Part shown: positions 1 through 10,719 of the stretch, piece by piece
Numbering within the stretch: position 1 is the stretch's first letter
How the letters are laid out: every line of letters begins with the position of its first letter
Source: Impatiens glandulifera
Taxonomy: Eukaryota > Streptophyta > Magnoliopsida > Ericales > Balsaminaceae
Direction of reading: 5' to 3'
Assembly: GCF_907164915.1 (NCBI RefSeq)
Contig: NC_061867.1
Coordinates: 36,689,338 to 36,753,337, forward strand
Length of the DNA: 64,000 nt
Position numbers and translations under genes: made by a program
Notes under the pieces: model-generated
Databases searched by the model: none
What the model was told of the DNA's origin: nothing
What the model saw: only the letters and a program-made list of their open reading frames with translations

Positions 1-300
1 GATTCGAACCATATTATAGTGAATCCTTCCGGTGGTTGGAAGAAGGGTGACGTAGGAGAGTTTCTCCGAACATCCATAAACAAACTGCTGTGTTCTTCAT
101 TTCTGTCATCTTTTCATATTTCATCTTGTGCTTTAAACCCAAGTAAACAATTCCGCCTTGAATCCGTTCTAAGTGTTTACACAAGTTTGCGTAGAATAGA
201 AAGCGAATTAAATCCCTAACATGATTTCTTTCAAACCCTTTTTCATAAGCCTTCATCCTTAGTCAGACCCCCGTCTCTATCGCTAAAGTCGATCATATCA
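1..300 (+). repeat. 3' part of a copia LTR (element A)
   Basis: This is the end of an LTR of the same family as the LTRs of element D (25958-27991 and 34265-36407, opposite strand). It contains the shared U5 leader: a CCTTCC...GGAAG inverted repeat, the TGACGTAGGAG block at about 48-60, and the CATCCATAAA block near 72. It ends in ...GATCATATCA at 300, matching the GATCCTATCA ends of related LTRs. Its 5' part lies left of the window. No primer-binding site follows, so the junction to element A is rearranged. Confidence 0.8.
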
Positions 301-480
301 CGAAGTCTAACTGCGCTCTTCTTCAGACTACCACGTCTAAGAAGATTAGACGACGTCTAACTGCGCTTATTCTTCAGACGACCACGTCTAAGAAGATTAG
401 ACGATGTCTAATTGTGATTCTTCTTCAGACTGCCACATCTAAGAAGATTAGACGTCATCTAACTGCGCTCGCTTCAGACC
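301..480. repeat. Tandem repeat of about 50 bp with TTAGAC/GTCTAA words
   Basis: Three and a half units of about 50 bp begin near 305, 354, 405 and 455. Each has GTCTAACTGCGC, a CTTCAGAC word, CACGTCTAAG and AGATTAGACG. The same hexamers TTAGAC and GTCTAA fill the LTR arrays elsewhere in the window. Here the array lies directly after an LTR end, where a primer-binding site is expected. Confidence 0.8.
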
Positions 481-594
481 ATGTCCGAAGAGATATACTT
501 CATAATATATGTATCTGCACGAAGATATATTACCCAACTTAGTTTTGTACATGACACAACATTAAAACTATGTTGTATTGATTTAAACTTATTC

Positions 595-1690
595 ACTAAA
601 GAGAAGAGGAAGAACAACCTCAACAATATAGCCAAAGACATTCTTTATAAGACACTTGAGTATAATATGTTTAGTAAGATCAAGGTTTGGTCTTCTCCAA
701 AAGAAATTTGGTAGAAACTGACTCAACTATGTGAGGGTAACGACCAAATGAAAAAAAACAAGTTAATGATTGCCTCATAGAAGTTTGGCAGCATCAAGAT
801 GCGTCCTGAAGAGACAATGACAGAATTCAATGAAAGATTCAGCAGCATTTTCATTGAACTTTCTACTTTGGGTAAGACATACAACAAACAAGAGGTTGCA
901 ATCAAAGTCATGAGAGCTCTGTCCAGAGAATGTAATATAAAGACGATGACAATGAGGGAGTCAAAAGACCTCATCAATATAGAATTGGGTGATTAATTTG
1001 CCGATCCGAAGGCCTATTAGTTTGAGATAAACTCTAGAAACGAAGATGAGCCATCCACATCATCCATCTCAACCAAGGAGACACCTGTCGCCAATGCTGT
1101 GATGTATGCTGAGCAGATCAACAACGATGTCATGGCTCCTTTCGTGAAGAAATTATGAAAATTCATGAAGAAGACCCACTCTAACTCAAGCTCTACAAAT
1201 ATTAATAATAATAAGAGTGATTTCAAGGATAACTTGAAGTGTTTTAACTTTGATAAACTATGACACTTCAAGGTTGAATGTAGAAAGCCAATGTGGGATG
1301 ACAGGAAGAACAAGAAGGAGCAGAAAGCTGTCATGGCTGCTAAAACAAGCAAAAGCAAGTGGGCCGAAAATGATTCAGATGACTCATCATCAAGTGAGAG
1401 TGATGATGAAGTCGTCAAGTGTTTCATGATAGATAATGAATTTGAGGTATTTGACTTCTCTTTAGACAAGTTCACTTGTGATGATTTAACAACGGCACTC
1501 AATGACATGGTCATTGAGAACAAGAAGCTATCAGAGTCTTTTAATAAATTGAATTTAAAAAACATATCTGATATCCCTTCTTCATTTGAACCGAAATTTT
1601 TTGAAAACAAAATAGTTGAGTTATCATTTGAGAATGAGAAGCTCAAGGCAAAGATTCAAAATCTTTCTTTTGAAAACCAACGTTTGACTT
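595..1690 (+). pseudogene. copia gag remnant, first part (element A)
   Basis: Decayed Gag of a Ty1/copia element. The conserved series KRKNNLNN, LTQLCEGN, KFGSIKMRPEETM, NIKTMTMRES and the serine/aspartate-rich stretch aligns with the gag genes of B and H. Several in-frame stops interrupt it (for example at about 715, 778 and 994). The zinc knuckle near 1240-1280 is damaged: it reads CFNF rather than CXXC and has a stop before its histidine. The reading is cut at 1690 by a solo LTR and resumes at 3018. The stretch 481-594 is open but shows no clear Gag similarity. Confidence 0.8.
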
Positions 1691-3017
1691 TGTTATATAA
1701 ATTAGATTGTTAATTAATAAGTAATTAACTATCTAAGGAACATAATTAAATTCAACCTTTAAAGCAGGAAAAGATGAGAGCGGTCACATCTACAAGATTG
1801 GTCGGTCGAACCGATATCATAGAAGTGGCACAAACCAGAACTCCCAAAATTAATTCATCCTATAAGTATAAGTAGAAGAACGGTTCAGCTCAAATTCAGG
1901 ATCGGTGAACTTTCTCTTGAAGATCAGTTTCCTCTCCTCAGTGGTAGAATTAGTCAACCGGTCAAAACAGCAAACCAATATGTTGTCCGATCGGCTCAAA
2001 ACATTGGCTCAATCTTAAATGACCGTACAATCATAACGGGAAGATTAATCAAGATCAAATCAAAGATATGGAAATGCTAGAAGTTTCCATTTTGATGCAA
2101 CAAGTTCTCTTTGGGAATAGGCAAAATGATATTTTCAAATATGTAGACTGTGCTATTTTTGGCTATATAATCGTGTGGTTTCTGGGAATTTAAAACCCGA
2201 TTTCCTCCATAAATTCCCTATTTGATACAAGTCTGTTGATAGACTGTAAACTGTAGAAAACTGTCAAAGGATCAGATATACCTATTTTGGTATAAGTCCA
2301 AAAGCAGCCTCCAAGGAGCAGAGATCTGTTCTACTGACCAATTGTTAAACTCAATAAGAAGACAAAACTGGCCGGCTACATTATTTCTTGGGAAGCATCA
2401 ACCGCATTTAATGCATTGCATCAACCGCATTTAAGGATTACCTTGCAGGTATCCGTTGAAAGAGAAATATGACCGTTGTCATATTTCCACTATAAAAGGA
2501 GAAGCTAAAGAATAGTTACAAGAACAGTTACGCATACGGTTACACAAGCTAAGAGAGCTAAAGATACAATTCAAGCCTACTGTTCTTACAATCTGTTTAA
2601 AAGTATAAAAGTTTATTACAATCCCATTCATTCTGTATAAGGGTTGTAAGTCAATAACGAGCAGTAAATAAATCTCGATTATTTGATATATTGTAAGTGT
2701 GGTCGAATATTCTTAGTGAATATCCTTGTCAAGGTTTGAGAAGAAGGGGTGACGTAGGAGTTTTATCTCCGAACATCCATAAATCTTGTGTTGTGTTCTT
2801 CTTTCTTCCATTCATACTTATTATTCAATCTGTGTGTGTTGCTTCAAGTTGAAACAGACTACTTCCGCACTTGAACTCGGTTCAAGTGTTTGTGACAGCT
2901 TGTGTAGTGTTGAGACCGATATTAATCTCTAACTGGATTAGTACCAACCGTTGTGAGTGTATAAACGTTTTGATTTAGCCAAACCCCGGTCCTCTATCGG
3001 TGATCCCGATCCTATCA
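1691..3017 (+). mobile_element. Solo copia LTR (CCGGTT lineage) with target-site duplication
   Basis: A 1,327-bp sequence starts TGTTATATAAATTAGA and ends CGATCCTATCA. It is flanked by gactt (1686-1690) and ggctt (3018-3022), a 5-bp duplication with one mismatch. Removing it restores the gag reading RLT-YMVSSW, as in related elements. It is related to the LTR at 49915-51155, which carries the same TTAATTAATAAGTAATTAAC block. No internal sequence remains, so LTR-LTR recombination has probably removed the element body. Confidence 0.9.
2468..2499 (+). promoter_or_regulatory. LTR promoter: TGACCGTTGTCA element and TATA box
   Basis: ATGACCGTTGTCATATTT is followed by CTATAAAAGG at 2490-2499. The pair is repeated in the LTRs of C (23453-23481) and, with changes, of F, G and H. 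The upstream word is an imperfect palindrome (TGAC...GTCA) containing a MYB-type CCGTT core. Confidence 0.7.
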
Positions 3018-3510
3018 GGCTTACATGGTCAGTTCTTGGACGAAATCTGGGGATGCAGTCAGACAACTAATTAGTCAATTGAGGCCTACCAATTGCAAAT
3101 CAGGTTTAAGATTTGACAATGGCAACCCAGACAAGTCCAATAAAAGTTGAACCTAGTAAAAGGTGATCTTAAACCTATAAGAATTGTCAAGGGACATTTA
3201 ACTAAAAAAAGATCCAAGTTGTGATGATCTAACTTCAAAGGATGAGATTTTATATGTGAAGCCAACTTTAAGTCGGCTGAAGCCCAAGAAGAGGACATCC
3301 AACAAGTCTAGCAAGTAAAAATTTGATAGAAAGTCAAGAAACTTGAGACAAAAACCATCCTCTAAACTTAACGGATTAGCTGCTAGCAGGAAGACGACTG
3401 TCAAGCGTAAATTATATGTATTAGTCACAACTTAAAATGGGAGATCCATCAATATAACCCAAATATGGATCCTCAATGGACTAATAAACCATGTACCCTA
3501 TTAAATGTAG
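3018..3510 (+). pseudogene. copia gag remnant, second part (element A)
   Basis: C-terminal part of the element A Gag, resuming after the solo LTR. It starts at the conserved VSSWTKSGDAV block (VSAW.RSG in relatives). It passes a lysine/serine-rich stretch and reaches the conserved end ITQIWILNGLINH, followed by a stop near 3511, as in all gag genes here. Stops and frameshifts lie at about 3165-3325. Confidence 0.75.
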
Positions 3511-3571
3511 GTACCAAAAGCTGTAAGTATGTATAATTGTAGGTGATTAGGGTAGCAACCTGAAGGATTTT

Positions 3572-5646
3572 GTGTGGTATCTGGACAGTGGCTTCTTTAG
3601 AAACACGACTGATGATAGACGACTATTGTCTAACGTAACCAAGTGCATGGGGCCTAAGTTAACATTTGGTGACAACAACAAAGGTAAAACCGTGGGCAAT
3701 GGTAAGATTATTCATGGTAACCTTACTATTGATAATGTGATACTTGTAGAAAATTTGTGTTATAACGTGATAATGGTTATATGTTGATTTTCAAAAACAT
3801 GCATGCTTAGTTAAAGATCAGTAGGGTAACACTCTACTTATAGGAAACAAAGTATGATATTCTTATAAAATGAACTGGAAAAATAAAACTTCTGATCCTT
3901 TATGTATGATAGCTAAAAATGATCAAAATTAGCTATGGCATAAAATATTAAACCATCTTAATTTTAAAACTATTAACAGCATCTTTTCGAAAGATTTAGT
4001 CTCTAGTTTACCTAAACTAAAGTTTTCAAAAAATAAGATCTATCCTTCTTGCCAGATGGGCAAACAGGTCAGATCAACTTTTAAAAATAAAGGGAATTCT
4101 CAATCTGAAAGGTGCCTGAAATTATTGCACATGGACCTTTTTGGTCCAGTTCTTGTCATCAACTTAAGGGAATGATATATACTCTTGTCATGATTGATAA
4201 TATTTAAAGATTTACTTGGGTTATTTTTTAGCTTCTAAGGATCAAATATCTGAGATTTGATTATGATCCTTAAAAGACTTAAAAATAGAAAATCATTTAG
4301 CATCATAAAGATAAGAAGCGATAGAGGAACTGAGTTCATCAACAGACGTCTATCCTCTTTCCTTGAGTAGTCTAGAATTAGACACGAGTTGTCTAGTTCC
4401 AGAACTCGACAGCAAAATGGTGTTGCTTAAAGGAGGAACATAATACTTAAGGAAGTAGCGAGATCTATGCTAGCTGACTTAGGTGTCTCTCAAAAACATT
4501 GGGCAGAAGCCATAAACATACCATGCTACACTCGAAATAGGTCAATGATTAATAAATGTTTTAATAAAATACCGTACGAAATATTTTATGAAAAAGTTCC
4601 TAAAGTTTCATATTTTAAGATTTTTGGATGTATGTGTTTTATTCATAACAATGGGAAAAATCATTTGACTGATTTTGATGATAAGGCAGATGCTGAAATT
4701 ATGTTAGGTTATTCTTCAGTTAGTAAATCTTATAGAGTGTTTAATAAACAAACTCTAACTATTGAAGAATTTACTTATATTGTTTTTGATGAATCGTTGA
4801 GAGCAATTCAAACAAAGTCAATGAGGTTGTTAACAGGTTGGAAGAAGCTACTCTCCAATCTGATAATGATGATGAAGTTCTGGTCAACATGAATAACACT
4901 TATGATCACTCGGCTAAACCGGTTGATGTTCAACCAGACGACCAAACTATAAGTCAGCAGACGACTGACAGTCTGGACCTTGCGGGGCCAGATGAACAGA
5001 CGTCTAATCATTTATGACCAAATTTCAAATAGAATAGAAATCATCCACTAGAATTAATAATTGGTAATCCTAATACCTCTCTTAGGACCAGACATCAATT
5101 AATGGATGAATTTGCAAACGCCGCCTTTATTTCACAAATTGAGCCAAAGAAAATCGATGAAACATTGCTTGATTCATATTGGATCAATGCTATGCATGAG
5201 GAGCTAAATAAATTTTTGAAAGAAATAAAGTGTGACATCTAACTCCAAGACCGAATGATCAATCGGTTATTGGAACTAGATGAGTTTTTGAAACAAGTTA
5301 AGTGAAGATGAATTGGTTATTGGAAACAAAGCCCGATTGGTAGCTCAAAGCTATATGCAGGAGGAATGAATTGACTTTGAGGAGTAATTCATCCCTGATG
5401 ATAGGCTTGAAGCTATCAAAATCTTCATAACTTATGCATCTTTAAAATTTTTTTAATGTTTGTCAAATGGATTTTAAAAGTGAATTTTTAAATGTCTTAT
5501 TGAATGAAGATGTGTATGTTGAACAACCTCTTGGCTTTAGGTATAATTCCATGCATAATCATGTGTTCAAACTAGATAAAGCTTTATATGGTCTTAAGAA
5601 AGCTCCTAGAGCTTGGTATGACACTTTGACTAAGTTCTTGTTTGAG
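3572..5646 (+). pseudogene. copia pol remnant: protease, integrase, partial RT (element A)
   Basis: The order is protease (WYLDSG from 3575, with the catalytic D-S-G, then LTFGDNNKGKTVGNGKIIHGN), GAG-pre-integrase (LWHK-like, then SCQMGKQVRSTFK near 4055), integrase (LLHMDLFGPV; SDRGTEF near 4319; LSSSRTRQQNGV near 4390; HWAEAINIPCYTRNRS near 4500), then the RT start (HPLELIIGN near 5045; [16 protein letters not shown] near 5580). Stops and frameshifts are frequent. The match ends abruptly at about 5646, before the RT catalytic YVDD motif, where unrelated sequence begins. Protease is in the +1 frame relative to gag. Confidence 0.85.
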
Positions 5647-5887
5647 ATTATGCAAAAGAAGGACTAGTTCTGGATCTTGGAAAACATCCTATTGCTTGAT
5701 CGGAGCCGGAAGACCGAAGGCTTTTAATGAAATGTGGTCCTATACTCCGACACATGTTGGACCTACTGAAAATCCGACCGTACAACAAGAGAAAAGAGTT
5801 CTCTTTGAAGATAGAGGCATGCGCATTAGAGGCTTACCAAGCCACGGTCTTTTCGTCGAGGGCGACGAATTTTGAAGGGGGAGATAA
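5647..5887 (+). pseudogene. Terminal fragment of a Ty3/gypsy-like polyprotein
   Basis: A fragment unrelated to the copia elements. One frame reads IGAGRPKAF and another, near its end, SRATNFEGGDNV, which resembles the last residues of Ty3/gypsy polyproteins just before the polypurine tract. GAAGGGGGAGATAA at 5874-5887 is a good polypurine tract directly abutting the LTR. The family assignment is by resemblance only; no catalytic domain is present. Confidence 0.5.
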
Positions 5888-6459
5888 TGTTAGGGTCTCC
5901 AAATTAATGCATCGGTCCTAAAATAATTTCAGCACCCTTTCTCGGTCATATTGTGCACATGGGCCAGTTTCTATTTTTTGTTAAATAATTCTGTTTTCCT
6001 TTCCCTTTTGTTTGTACATATTATCTTGGCCTTAGCTCCGTGTCTACGACACCCAGATTTCCTACCCCCCCTTTTTTTTTAAGAACTTTCTTTCAATCTC
6101 AACAAACAAAGATATTTTATTAGAATGTGCTGAAATTTAGGCTTGATTCTTGTCTATCGCAAGCCGAAACTACGGCATTAAGTTGGTAAAGATCTCGGCA
6201 TGTTTTGGTCCTGAACTTCTCAGCCCTTTTGCAATGGTTCAAGCTGAATTCTATTATTTTTAAAAGTTGTTGTAACAAAATTGTAACCGACTACTCTTTG
6301 GTAATTCAACTTCTATAAATGCTGATGCACACCCCACTTTTTGGGCATGAATACAATAATGAATATATGAAATTACTTGTGAAAGTTCTTCACTTCTTTA
6401 CCCCAGTTTGTCTATTATATTTTGATTATTTATTTGGGACTGTTTGGTAAAGACCAACA
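5888..6459 (+). repeat. Ty3/gypsy-like LTR
   Basis: It starts TGTTAGGGTCTCC right after a polypurine tract. It has a pyrimidine run near 6066-6080 and a TATA-like CTATAAATGC near 6312, then GAATACAATAATGAATAT further on. The right end is uncertain; CCAACA near 6459 is the best candidate. The next 90 bp (6460-6550) are unassigned. No U5 leader of the copia families is present. Confidence 0.5.
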
Positions 6460-6550
6460 ATATTTATCTTCTCACCCTTGGTTCTTCTATCCCCTCTTCC
6501 AAAATTCTTCATTAAAAACCTTCCGCTCCCCTTTGATTATATATTTCTAC

Positions 6551-7248
6551 TCGGTCCTCAGATCACTTTTGGAGATAACCGCAAGGGTAAGACCATGGGT
6601 AAGGGTAAGATTATACATGGTAATCTAACCATCAACAACGTTCTACTTGTTGAAACTTGTGTTATAATTTGATTAGTATTAGTAAATTATGTGATAATGG
6701 ATTTTCTGTTGATTTTCAAACTCATGTATGCATAGTTAAAGATCAATTGGGTAATGTTTTGTTAATTAGAAGTAGGGTAGGAAATTCTTACAAAATGAAC
6801 TATAAAACTAAAATATCTAATCCCATATGCATGATTACCATAACTGATCAAAACTGGTTGTGACATAAGAGATTGAATCATCATAATTTTAAAACCATTA
6901 ACAACATCTATTCGCATAACTTGGTTTTTGGTTTACCAAACTTGATGTTTTTAAAGGACAAGGTTTGTCCTACTTGCCAGTTAGGTAAGCATAAAAAATC
7001 ATCGTTCAAAAAGTAAAGGGAAATCTTAATTCAACCGGTGCTTGGAACTTTTACATATGGATCTGTTCGGTCTAATTCCTGTAAAGATCTTGAGAGGAAT
7101 GAGATTTATCCTAGTCATTATTGATGAATTCTCACACTTTACACGTGTTGTATTTTTACCTTCTAAGGACTAGACTGTTGAGAATTTGATTAAACTCCTT
7201 AAAAGAATTCAAAACCAAAAATCTTAAAGCAGTATTCGGATTAGAAGT
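6551..7248 (+). pseudogene. copia pol remnant: protease to integrase, left half (element E)
   Basis: It starts mid-protease (QITFGDNRKGKTMGKGKIIHGN), then GAG-pre-integrase (CPTCQLGKHKKSSF near 6968) and integrase (MDLFGLIPV near 7057), up to IRIRS at 7248. The reading continues exactly at 39911 with DRGTEF, so element B (7249-39910) interrupts this gene. Stops and frameshifts occur (for example near 6670 and 6860). Nothing upstream of mid-protease is present; the left border meets the gypsy-like fragment. Confidence 0.85.
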
Positions 7249-8877
7249 TGTTGGGTCAAATTATTTTGACTAAGTGTTGAAATAGTTTGACTATTGGAAA
7301 TTTGATGATGAATGGATTATCTATGCGTCTAATTGTTTTTGATGCAGGTGTATCAAAATCAGATTACATTAGACTTGGTTCTAATGAGGTTCATTAGACC
7401 GATTTGGCATTAGATGTACGAAGTTAGACGTACAGTCTAACTAGCGGAGTTAGACGTGCAGTCTAATAGGTTGGGTTAGACGTGTAGTCTAACTAGCGAA
7501 GTTAGATGTGTAGTCTCACTAGCGAAGTTTGACGTGCAATCTAACTGGCGGAGTTAGACGTGCAGTCTAACTAGAGATAGTTAGACGTGTAATCTAACTA
7601 AGCGGTATTAGACGTGCAGTCTAAGGGAAAGTGAAAGTTAGATGTGCAGTCTAACTCCTTCAGATTAGTCTGAAGGGACTCGTAATTAGACGTGCAGTCT
7701 AACTCGTGGAGTTAGACGTGCAGTCTAACTGGTGAAAGTTAGACGTGTAGTCTAACTCCTTCAAACTAGTCTGAAATGGATTCGTAATTAGACGTACAGT
7801 TTAACTCGTGGAGTTAGACGTGCAGTCTAATGGAAGGTGAAAGTTAGACATGCAGTCTAACTCCTTCAGATTAGTCTGAAGTGATTGTAATTAGACGTGA
7901 AGTCTAATTCCATTAGACTAGGTGGTCTAATGGATTCTGTTATTAGACGGGGATGTCTGATTTCATTAGACGAGGTCGTCTAATTGAAATACATCTAATG
8001 CCATGCTTAAGTAGTTGCTTGAAGCTAGCACCCGCCTACCTATGTTCTGTAACTGTACGCTACTCCTGCTCCACTTTCTAGTGAAGATCAGTACCACAAC
8101 CAACTGCAACCAATTAACCAATGCTATGTAAGTGAATATCCTTCACATTACTTGTTTTCCAGGTACATTTCTGAAGAATATTCGGCGCACTACCTGTTGT
8201 GTATGGCCACGATCCTTGTATTCAGAGTCTATTGTGTACTATGGAGGCGTTCCAATAGAAGCTCACCACGTGTCATTATGAAGATTCGACCGTTGGTACC
8301 AGTTCCTTACTTAAAGAATCTAAAGGACAACGGACAATCTCTAGCTCTCAATCTTTGGATTTTCTCTCTCTCATTCTAAGAAGAATCTCTAGAATTACTG
8401 AGAAATCAAGCCTTTGAATATTCAAGCTGTTAGCTGCTTTCTTGCTTTACCGTGTGTTAATTAAGAGAGAGTTAGAATCAAAATCATTGTTTTAGTTAAG
8501 TGATATTCTTCATCATATTGTAAGTTGAACAGAGTCTGTTCTGTTCAATAGTGAGCTATTCGTGTAAACTGTATTTGATTCAAAACATATTATAGTGAAT
8601 CCTTCCGGTGGTTGAAAAGGGGTGACGTAGGAGAGTTTGCTCCGACCATCGATAAACAAACTGTTGTGTTGTTCATTTCTGTCATCTTCTCAATCTTGTT
8701 CCTAAGCTTCAAACCTAAGTAAACATTTTCGCACTTGATTCTGTTTCAAGTGTTTACAAGGGTTTGTGTAGAATAGAACGTGAATTAAATCCCTAACAAG
8801 ATTTATTTCAAACCGTTTTTCCTAAGCATTCATGAATCGCCAGACCCCCGTCTCTATTGACTAAACCGATCCTTTCA
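7249..8877 (+). repeat. 5' LTR of element B
   Basis: 1,629 bp, starting TGTTGGGTCAAATTATTTTG and ending CGATCCTTTCA. It contains the TTAGAC array (7369-7995), a CCACGTGTCATTATGAAG block with a G-box near 8267-8284, TTCGACCGTTGG near 8285, and the U5 leader (TGACGTAGG near 8622; CACTTGATTCTGTTTCAAGTG near 8737). The matching 3' LTR is 38234-39910. Confidence 0.93.
7369..7995. repeat. TTAGAC-spacer-GTCTAA array in the U3 of element B (5' LTR)
   Basis: About two dozen imperfect units of 20-30 bp built on TTAGACGTGCAGTCTAAC. Each unit is an inverted repeat with arms TTAGAC and GTCTAA and a spacer of about 5 bp. Between them are CTTCAGATTAGTCTGAAG-type palindromes. The array lies upstream of the presumed transcription start. 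Confidence 0.9.
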
Positions 8878-8879
8878 AT

Positions 8880-8891
8880 AGGTATCAGAGA
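8880..8891 (+). promoter_or_regulatory. Primer-binding site, element B (initiator tRNA-Met)
   Basis: AGGTATCAGAGA lies 2 bp after the LTR end. It matches the plant initiator tRNA-Met complement TGGTATCAGAGC except at both ends. Minus-strand DNA synthesis would start here. Confidence 0.8.
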
Positions 8892-8922
8892 TCTGTTTCT
8901 ATTCTCAAGCTTTTCCTGAAGA

Positions 8923-10719
8923 ATGACACCCATAACCAAAGATGCCTGTGCAACCTCCATTCCAACTTTCTCTCGAGAAAACTACATGTATGGAAGAAAA
9001 GAGTTCGTGCTCATCTCTTTTCTCTTCATGACGATATGTGGAGTGTTATCACAGATGGTCCTATCAAGATCGTCAAGGAGAAATCCGAATAGACCAGTGA
9101 AGAAAAGAGGAAGAACAACCTCAACAACATGGCTCTTGATGTTCTGTACAAATCTCCCGATGATAGTATGTTCAACTACATTATAGAATGTGATACTACT
9201 AAGGAGGTCTGGGACAGACTTACCCAACTATGTGAGGGAAACGAGCAAACCAAGGAAAACAAGATCATGGTTGCCACTCAACAGTTTGACAGTTTCAAGA
9301 TGCGCCCTTGTGAAACAATGAACAAGTTCGACACCAGATTCAGCAAGATTGTCTCCTCCTTATCTATCCTTGGAAATACCTATAGCAACATGGAGCTTTC
9401 TATTAAGATCATGCTTGCTCTTCCGAGGGAATGGGACATAAAGACGATGGCTATGAGGGAATCCAAAGATCTTAACAAGATCTCTCTCTTCAACCTGATT
9501 GTTGATCTCAAGGCTTATGATTTCGAGCTGAACTGTAGGATTGAAGAAGATTAATCCACATCCATTATCATTGCAAAGCTCTTGTGACTGCTGAAGAGCC
9601 ACTTGTAGCTACTGATGTAAAGATGGCGGCACAACAAATGAGCTGCGATGCCATGTCTCTCTTCGTGAAGAAGTTTGGCGACTTCATGAAGAAGAGCAAC
9701 CCTAACTCAAGCTCTTAAAATTCTAATGATAATAAGAAATTAAAGGCTAATGTTAAATGTTAAAACTGTGGTATTGCAAGTCATTACCAATCGGAGTGCA
9801 GGAAACCTAAGCGTGAAGATAAGAAGGAACATGAAAACGAGTTTAAGGCTCTTATGGCAGGAGATGGAAAGAACAGACGAAGCATCCGTGATTCCTACTT
9901 CTAATCCAGTGATAGTGATGACGAAGAAGTGGCTTGCTTCATGGAAAGAGGAGACGAAGAACAGACTCAGGAAACTGAGGTATTTTACTTCTCTTCTGAA
10001 AGATTTTCAAGGAAACAACTGGTAGTTGCACTAAATAACATGGTCATTGAGTACAGAAAGTTAGCAGAATCCCAAAATGAAACTAAATCATCACCTGAAG
10101 TATCTCAACCAGTTTTATCTCAAACTCTTGAATCAAATATTTTTGAAAAAAAGTTGCAGAGATCTCATCTGAGAATAAGATGCTCAAAGAACAGATTCAA
10201 ACTATGCCAACTGAAAACAAGAGGTTAAACTATGTTGTCAGTGCATGGACAAGGTGTGGAGAAACTGTCAAATATCAAATCAGCATGTTAAGACATGCTG
10301 GATCTAGATCCGGTCTAGGATTTGATGGCAATGACTCAAATCTGTCGTGCAAAAAGTCAAACTCATCGAATGAAAAGCTTAAGCCAATAAGTTTTGTTAA
10401 AGGAGGTCTGACTGATAGTGAATCTGATCCCATTCTTGAAGAAATAGCTTTTAAGAATGAAATTATTTATGTTCCGCCGACTGTTAGCTGGCCGAAGAAT
10501 AAATTAGAAGCAGCTAGCAAGTCTGGAAATCTAAAACCTGACTCAAAGTCAAGAAGCTTTAAAAGAAAGTCTTCTTCAAAAGCTAAGGGATTAGTGGCTA
10601 GCAGAAAGTCGTCTGCTAAGTCAAAATTATACGCATTAATTACAACGCAACGTGGGAAATCCATTAGAATATGTCGAATATGGATTCCTAAAGGACTAAT
10701 TAATCGAGGACCCAATTGA
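8923..10719 (+). pseudogene. copia gag (element B), frameshifted
   Basis: Gag, the structural capsid/nucleocapsid protein. The start MTPITKDACATSIP matches the usual distance after the primer site. A frameshift near 8990, a stop near 9093, then open 9129-9554 with LTQLCEGNEQTKENKIMVAT and LPREWDIKTMAMRES (capsid-like UBN2-type region). The zinc knuckle near 9756-9800 is CX2CX4HX4C with one stop inside. The C-terminal part, open 10180-10719, has VVSAWTRCGETVKYQ, a lysine/serine-rich region and the conserved end IWIPKGLINRGPN before the stop. Protease does not follow. Confidence 0.85.

Noticed and set aside
1017..1646. Serine/leucine-rich minus-strand ORF of 209 codons
   Set aside because: Antisense to the acidic, lysine-rich part of the element A gag; no independent support.
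5727..5921. Chromodomain at the end of the gypsy-like fragment
   Set aside because: The residues EGGDNV before the polypurine tract recall such proteins, but no chromodomain core can be read in any frame.
8880..8891. tRNA gene at the primer-binding sites
   Set aside because: Only the 12-nt complement of the tRNA 3' end is present; no cloverleaf can be formed around 8880, 34251 or 61453.
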